Position numbers and translations under genes: made by a program. The notes under the pieces were generated by a model. It was not told the DNA's origin. It searched no databases and was given only the letters and a program-made list of their open reading frames with translations. Below are positions 58,278 to 64,000 of a DNA stretch of 64,000 nt, piece after piece (the stretch's first letter is position 1; every line of letters begins with the position of its first letter). The stretch is from positions 1-64,000 of the forward strand of contig NZ_SSNW01000005.1 of the NCBI RefSeq assembly GCF_004801315.1. Direction: 5' to 3'. Source of the stretch: Deinococcus sp. Arct2-2 (GTDB lineage: Bacteria; Deinococcota; Deinococci; Deinococcales; Deinococcaceae).

Positions 58278-59569
58278 CTACCCTCTCCGAAAAGTAATGA
58301 GCGCGGCCAGCAGCAGCACGGGCAAGGTCAGCCACGCCAGCCCGAAAGAAACGCACAGATAAGTGACGATACCGGGCAACATGGCCGCACCCAGTCGGGC
58401 TTGTGCCACCTGATCGGGCAGCATGAAGCCGCTAGTCTCCGGCCATTCAGAGACGGTGAGGATTACCCACGGAGCAATACCGCCACCAGCACAAGCAGCG
58501 GCGATGTCTGAACAAACAGGGCAGTTGCCCCACCACTGACCAAAGCCAGAACGCTGAGTGGCACAGCGGCAGGAAGGATTCGCGCCCATCGTTGGGCAGC
58601 GGCAGTCATTGGCAAGCCTGCGGGTGGGTTCGGCCCAAGGAGCGGCAGCATCAGCATGAGGAGTAAGCCGCTGAGGACTGGCCCGCCCGGAAACGGAATA
58701 GGGGAGAGCAGGGGCAACAGCGCGGGGCCGAGCAGGAGGGCGGGCAGCAGCAAGCGGGCATGGGTCAGCACATGCAGCGTAGAACGCCAAGCGGAAGCGG
58801 CAAACACGCCGGAACCACGCAGCATGGGGCGGAAGCGGGAATGGGCCGGGGGCAAGTCTGGATGCTGTGTGGGTGCGGGCAACCCCAGTTTTTTTGCGCC
58901 CCGGCACAAGCCCTCGAATTGCATGTGCAGGCGTGGGCGGGGATGAATTGCCACTTGCCAAAGCCTCAGCCAAGCGCGGTAAGCGGCCCACAGTCCTACG
59001 GCGGCCAACGGTAAAACCAACGGTGTCCAGACCGTGCCCAGCAACGGCAGGATTGCCAGCCAGAACGCAAAGGTGCGGGCTTGTGCATTGTTTGCTAGTC
59101 GTGCATTGACGCTGAGTACCCGAATCACCGCAGTGGCAGCGAACCCTACTGGAAGTGTTGCGGCTTGCCAAATCAACTGCGGAAAGAGCAGGACAATCAA
59201 CACTCCCAAGCCTGTCCCCGATGCCAGCGGCCCAAGCAAACTTCGGAGCAACGGCCACTGTAAGGCTTGAGCTTGCGGCAATGGCGTTTGCAACAGCACG
59301 TCATCGGTGGTGTGCAGCCACACAGGTTGGCGGCGTGTTAAAGCGGCGGCGAGCCACAGCCCACTGACACCAACTCCCAAGCTCCAACTGGGCAGGGTGA
59401 ACGTTGCAGAAAAATAAGCTTCCCGCACCCCAGACAAAGCAACCGCGCCGATGCCCAGCCAATACAGCAGTAGCAAAGGCAAGCCCGCCGCCTTCCAGTC
59501 TTGCCAAAGTCGGGCGGCTCCACGCGAAAAAGTCAGTTGGCGCAGAGAATAGAGCGGACTTTTTGTCAT
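58278..59569 (-). pseudogene. ABC-2 type membrane protein, frameshifted
   Basis: A 368-residue hydrophobic frame (58463-59569) ends at TAA after LVLVAVLLRG. In the next frame the sequence continues as GIAPWVILTVSEW...FGLAWLTLPVLLLAALITF to 58278, which looks like the missing last membrane helix. Restoring frame needs one extra base near 58470-58490. The gene starts by ATGA overlap with the ATPase gene, so the two formed an exporter operon. This is decay, sequencing error or recoding; no slippery heptamer was seen. Confidence 0.7.
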
Positions 59570-60280
59570 GCTTGCGCTGGGTGCAGCGTCAGTGTCCCGC
59601 CCTCGCCCAATTCCAGCACGGTGGGCTGTAGTTCTGCCAATTCGTCGCCGTGTGCCGTACTCAGCACTAAGCCACCAGCATCGCGGCGGTTCTTGATGGC
59701 TCCCAACAACACGGCCCGCGAAGTTCGGTCTAGCGTGCCAAACGGCTCATCCAGCAGCGTGATTGGGAGGGCGAGGCCAAACGCTGCGGCCAACGCCAAC
59801 CTTTTGCCGGGTGCCGCGAGACAGCACGCTAGGCCAAGCATGGAGCCAAGGCGTGAGGCCCAATTGGGCGGCCAATTCCAGCAACGGTTCGGCGGGCATG
59901 TGCCACGCGGCGGCCATAAAGCGCAGGTATTCATGCACCTGCAAGTCTTCGGGCAAATGCACATCGGTGGGCATGTATATGCAGGCTTGGCGGGCCTGAA
60001 CCGAACCGGGCACGCCGCCGCCGACAGTCATCGCACCCGAAATCGGCAATTCACCCACCAAAGCGCGGAGAAATGTCGTTTTGCCTGCCCCGTTTGCACC
60101 CTGCAAATGAACAATCTGGGAACCGCTAAGTTTGAGGTTTAGCCCACGCAGAAGCTGAATTTGCTGCACGACAATGGCGCAATCGCTCATTTCTAGCGTG
60201 GCAAGCTGATTGTTATTCTGTTCCTGAATTCGCTTATCAAGAAATAATTTGATTATACTTGTCATAAATCTAAAAATCAC
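59566..60280 (-). pseudogene. ABC transporter ATP-binding protein, frameshifted
   Basis: The first frame has Walker A GANGAGKT and a signature-like LSRGTRQK, then runs off at a wrong frame; the second (59566 onward) supplies KRLALAAAFGLA and Walker B ITLLDEPFGTLD and the end. The shift falls at a CAAAAGG run near 59806; removing one A restores an uninterrupted LSRGTRQRLALA. The N-terminal part is AT-rich. It overlaps the permease start by 4 bases. It resembles CcmA-type exporters; substrate unknown. Confidence 0.72.
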
Positions 60281-60340
60281 ATTGAATGTTTCCGCTTCTA
60301 TTGCTAAATTTATAGTCTTTGTACGTGTTTATTGACAAGC

Positions 60341-60386
60341 TAATGTGCCTTTGGTCTTGAAATATTTCCTGACCAAAAGCACATTA
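60341..60386. repeat. AT-rich inverted repeat (terminator or element end)
   Basis: TAATGTGCCTTTGGTC (60341-60356) pairs with GACCAAAAGCACATTA (60371-60386) with one mismatch, loop 14 bases. A plus-strand T-run (ATTTTT) follows. It stands between the ABC operon start and the pilT end in an AT-rich island. Confidence 0.6.
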
Positions 60387-60438
60387 ACAGATTTTTAGGG
60401 GGTATGAGACTCGGTTTATCGTCGCTAATTTTTTAGCC

Positions 60439-61722
60439 TCAGCCCCGGCCAAACGGTGTGCGCCCGGTATTTGGCGCTGTGGTAGTCGTGGTGCGCGTAT
60501 CCGTGCCGCGCCCTGCGTCTTCCCGGCCCGCGCCGTAGCCGCCCTGAGCTGCGCCGCCCGCAGGCTTGTAACCGCCGCCCGCTGCCGCTGCACCTGCTGG
60601 GCCGCCGCTGGCCGTTGGCCCCAGATTCGCCGCTGCGCCCAAACTGGTGGTGGTGTCGTTGGCAAGGCGGGCAAACTCTTTGGGATCAATGGAGCGCTCT
60701 AGGCCGATGTCGTAGGAAATGATGCGGCGGCGGTACAGGTTGGCAAGGTAGGCGTCCATCGTGACCATGCCTTCCCGCGCTCCGGTTTGCATCGTCGATA
60801 CGATTTGAAAGGTCTTGCCTTCGCGGATCAGCGAGCGCACGGCGGGGTTGGCGATCAGGAGTTCGTAGGCCAGCACGCGGCCCGCGCCGTCTGCACGCGG
60901 CAGGAGTTGCTGGGTCATCACGGCCACGAGGTTGTTGGCGAGCTGTACCCGAATCTGTGCCTGCTGCTCTTCGGGGAATACGTCCACAATTCGGTCAATG
61001 GATTCTGGGGCGCTGTTGGTGTGCAGCGTGCCCATCACCAAGTGTCCAGTTTCCGCGGCGGTTACGGCGGCCTTGATGGTTTCGTAATCGCGCATTTCGC
61101 CCACCAGAATCACGTCGGGGGCTTGGCGCAGTGCGGCGCGCAGGGCATCGTTAAAGCTCATGGTGTCCGAGCCGACTTCGCGCTGATTGATGATGCTCTG
61201 CTTGTGCGAGTGCATAAACTCAATCGGGTCTTCAATCGTCACGATATGCAGTTTGCGGGTCGTGTTGATGTAGTCGATCATGGCGGCCAGCGTGGTGCTT
61301 TTGCCCGATCCGGTTGGCCCGGTGATGAGTACCAACCCACGCGGCGCAGTGGCGATATCCACGATGTTTTGCGGCAACCCCATGTCCTGTGCGCTCTTGA
61401 TCTGGGTGGGAATGAGGCGCAGCACGCCGCCCACGTTGCCGCGCTGCATAAAAGCGTTGACGCGGAAGCGGGCTTTGTCGCCTAGGGCAAAGCTGAAATC
61501 CAGCTCGCGCCTTTCTTCAAAAGTGCGCTGCTGGCGCTCGTTCATCATCGAATACATCAGCTTGCGGGTATCGGTGGGGGCCAGTTCGGGCATGCCGTGA
61601 CTGTCATAGACGCCGTGCATTTTCAGTTGCGGCGGCAGTCCTACCGTCAAAATCACGTCGGACGCGCCTTTTTCGGTGGCGAGGCGGAGAATATCGGTGA
61701 TGTCTACAGGAGCCTGAGTCAT
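60439..61722 (-). CDS. pilT: Type IV pilus retraction ATPase PilT
   Basis: The 427-residue ATPase has Walker A GPTGSGKS at residues 135-142, an Asp box IEDPIEF, Walker B VILVGEMRD and the His box GHLVMGTLHTNSA. It powers pilus retraction, twitching and DNA uptake. The C-terminal 70 residues (from about 355) are a Gly/Ala/Thr-rich low-complexity tail, longer than usual. A GAGG site precedes the ATG. It follows pilB by 55 bases. Confidence 0.95.
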   Translation of the reverse strand: MTQAPVDITDILRLATEKGASDVILTVGLPPQLKMHGVYDSHGMPELAPTDTRKLMYSMMNERQQRTFEERRELDFSFALGDKARFRVNAFMQRGNVGGVLRLIPTQIKSAQDMGLPQNIVDIATAPRGLVLITGPTGSGKSTTLAAMIDYINTTRKLHIVTIEDPIEFMHSHKQSIINQREVGSDTMSFNDALRAALRQAPDVILVGEMRDYETIKAAVTAAETGHLVMGTLHTNSAPESIDRIVDVFPEEQQAQIRVQLANNLVAVMTQQLLPRADGAGRVLAYELLIANPAVRSLIREGKTFQIVSTMQTGAREGMVTMDAYLANLYRRRIISYDIGLERSIDPKEFARLANDTTTSLGAAANLGPTASGGPAGAAAAGGGYKPAGGAAQGGYGAGREDAGRGTDTRTTTTTAPNTGRTPFGRG

Positions 61723-61777
61723 GGGGAAACCTCGCGGGGAGAGGAAGAAAGGTGCGGCGTAAGGGAGGAGAAAAGCT

Positions 61778-63979
<2,202 letters not shown>

Positions 63980-64000
63980 CTCGGCAGGTGCGGCGGGCGT

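Noticed and set aside
58460..58490. Programmed ribosomal frameshifting in the ABC permease
   Set aside because: No slippery heptamer or downstream structure was seen, and the adjacent gene is also broken, so decay or sequence error is simpler.
58278..59258. A second, independent gene in the other frame of the ABC permease
   Set aside because: Upstream of about 58490 this frame is not protein-like; only its last 60 residues look real, as the continuation of the frameshifted permease.

Overview
The window is high-GC bacterial chromosome with dense, non-overlapping genes. Gene content and promoter style point to Deinococcus: a 5S rRNA followed by tRNA-Gly, class III-like PPK2, an RNB nuclease without an obvious cold-shock domain, an OmpR-type regulator beside RNase J (as I recall for DrRRA/DR_2418 and DR_2417 of D. 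radiodurans), clpP-clpX-lon, and pilT/pilB. About 23 genes have a TANNNT-type -10 box 6-7 bases before the start codon, the leaderless arrangement described for D. deserti. I see no prophage, CRISPR array, plasmid function or intact insertion sequence.

Layout. 1-500: end of an rRNA operon (5S, tRNA-Gly, two terminators). 0.5-6.8 kb: PPK2, an MFS transporter divergent from a LacI regulator, two fatty-acid or acyl-CoA enzymes, a YgjP-like protease. 7.2-10.4 kb: glpK-glpD operon. 10.6-20.7 kb: M42 peptidase, fabI, PBP4-type carboxypeptidase, a duplicated hydrolase pair, SDR, methyltransferase, lipoproteins, RtcB. 21.3-29.5 kb: M20 peptidase, galE, agmatine-to-putrescine genes (aguB, aguA) around a DsbA-like protein and a GNAT, and an RNB ribonuclease. 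29.7-31.7 kb: three genes sharing a short helical motif (DUF4097, an unknown, DUF2089). 31.8-45.4 kb: sufE, rhodanese, hydrolase, phosphoesterase, YjbR, alaS, response regulator, amidohydrolase, yebC, DUF418. 45.4-47.2 kb: HD protein, two candidate small RNAs, a WGxxGxxG surface protein. 47.3-53.1 kb: two-component locus (CheY-like regulator, four-PAS kinase, OmpR-type regulator) next to RNase J. 53.4-57.9 kb: clpP-clpX-lon. 58-60.3 kb: an ABC transporter pair with both genes frameshifted. 60.4-64 kb: pilT and pilB.

The most unusual material lies between genes. Three families of palindromic intergenic repeats (called A, B and C here) account for at least a dozen loci and usually abut the 3' ends of genes. 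Family A has long terminal inverted repeats (33 of 35 bases match in the best copy). Family B has short TIRs ending in C or G runs. Family C is found twice, both times between convergent genes. Other unexplained structures are five 14-bp tandem repeats in the RNase J leader, a 57-nt promoter-terminator micro-transcription unit at 45.63-45.73 kb, a promoter/terminator pair with direct repeats at 46.5-46.7 kb, and a five-codon mini-ORF overlapping the histidine kinase start.

All functional names come from reading the translations and motifs; no database search was run.
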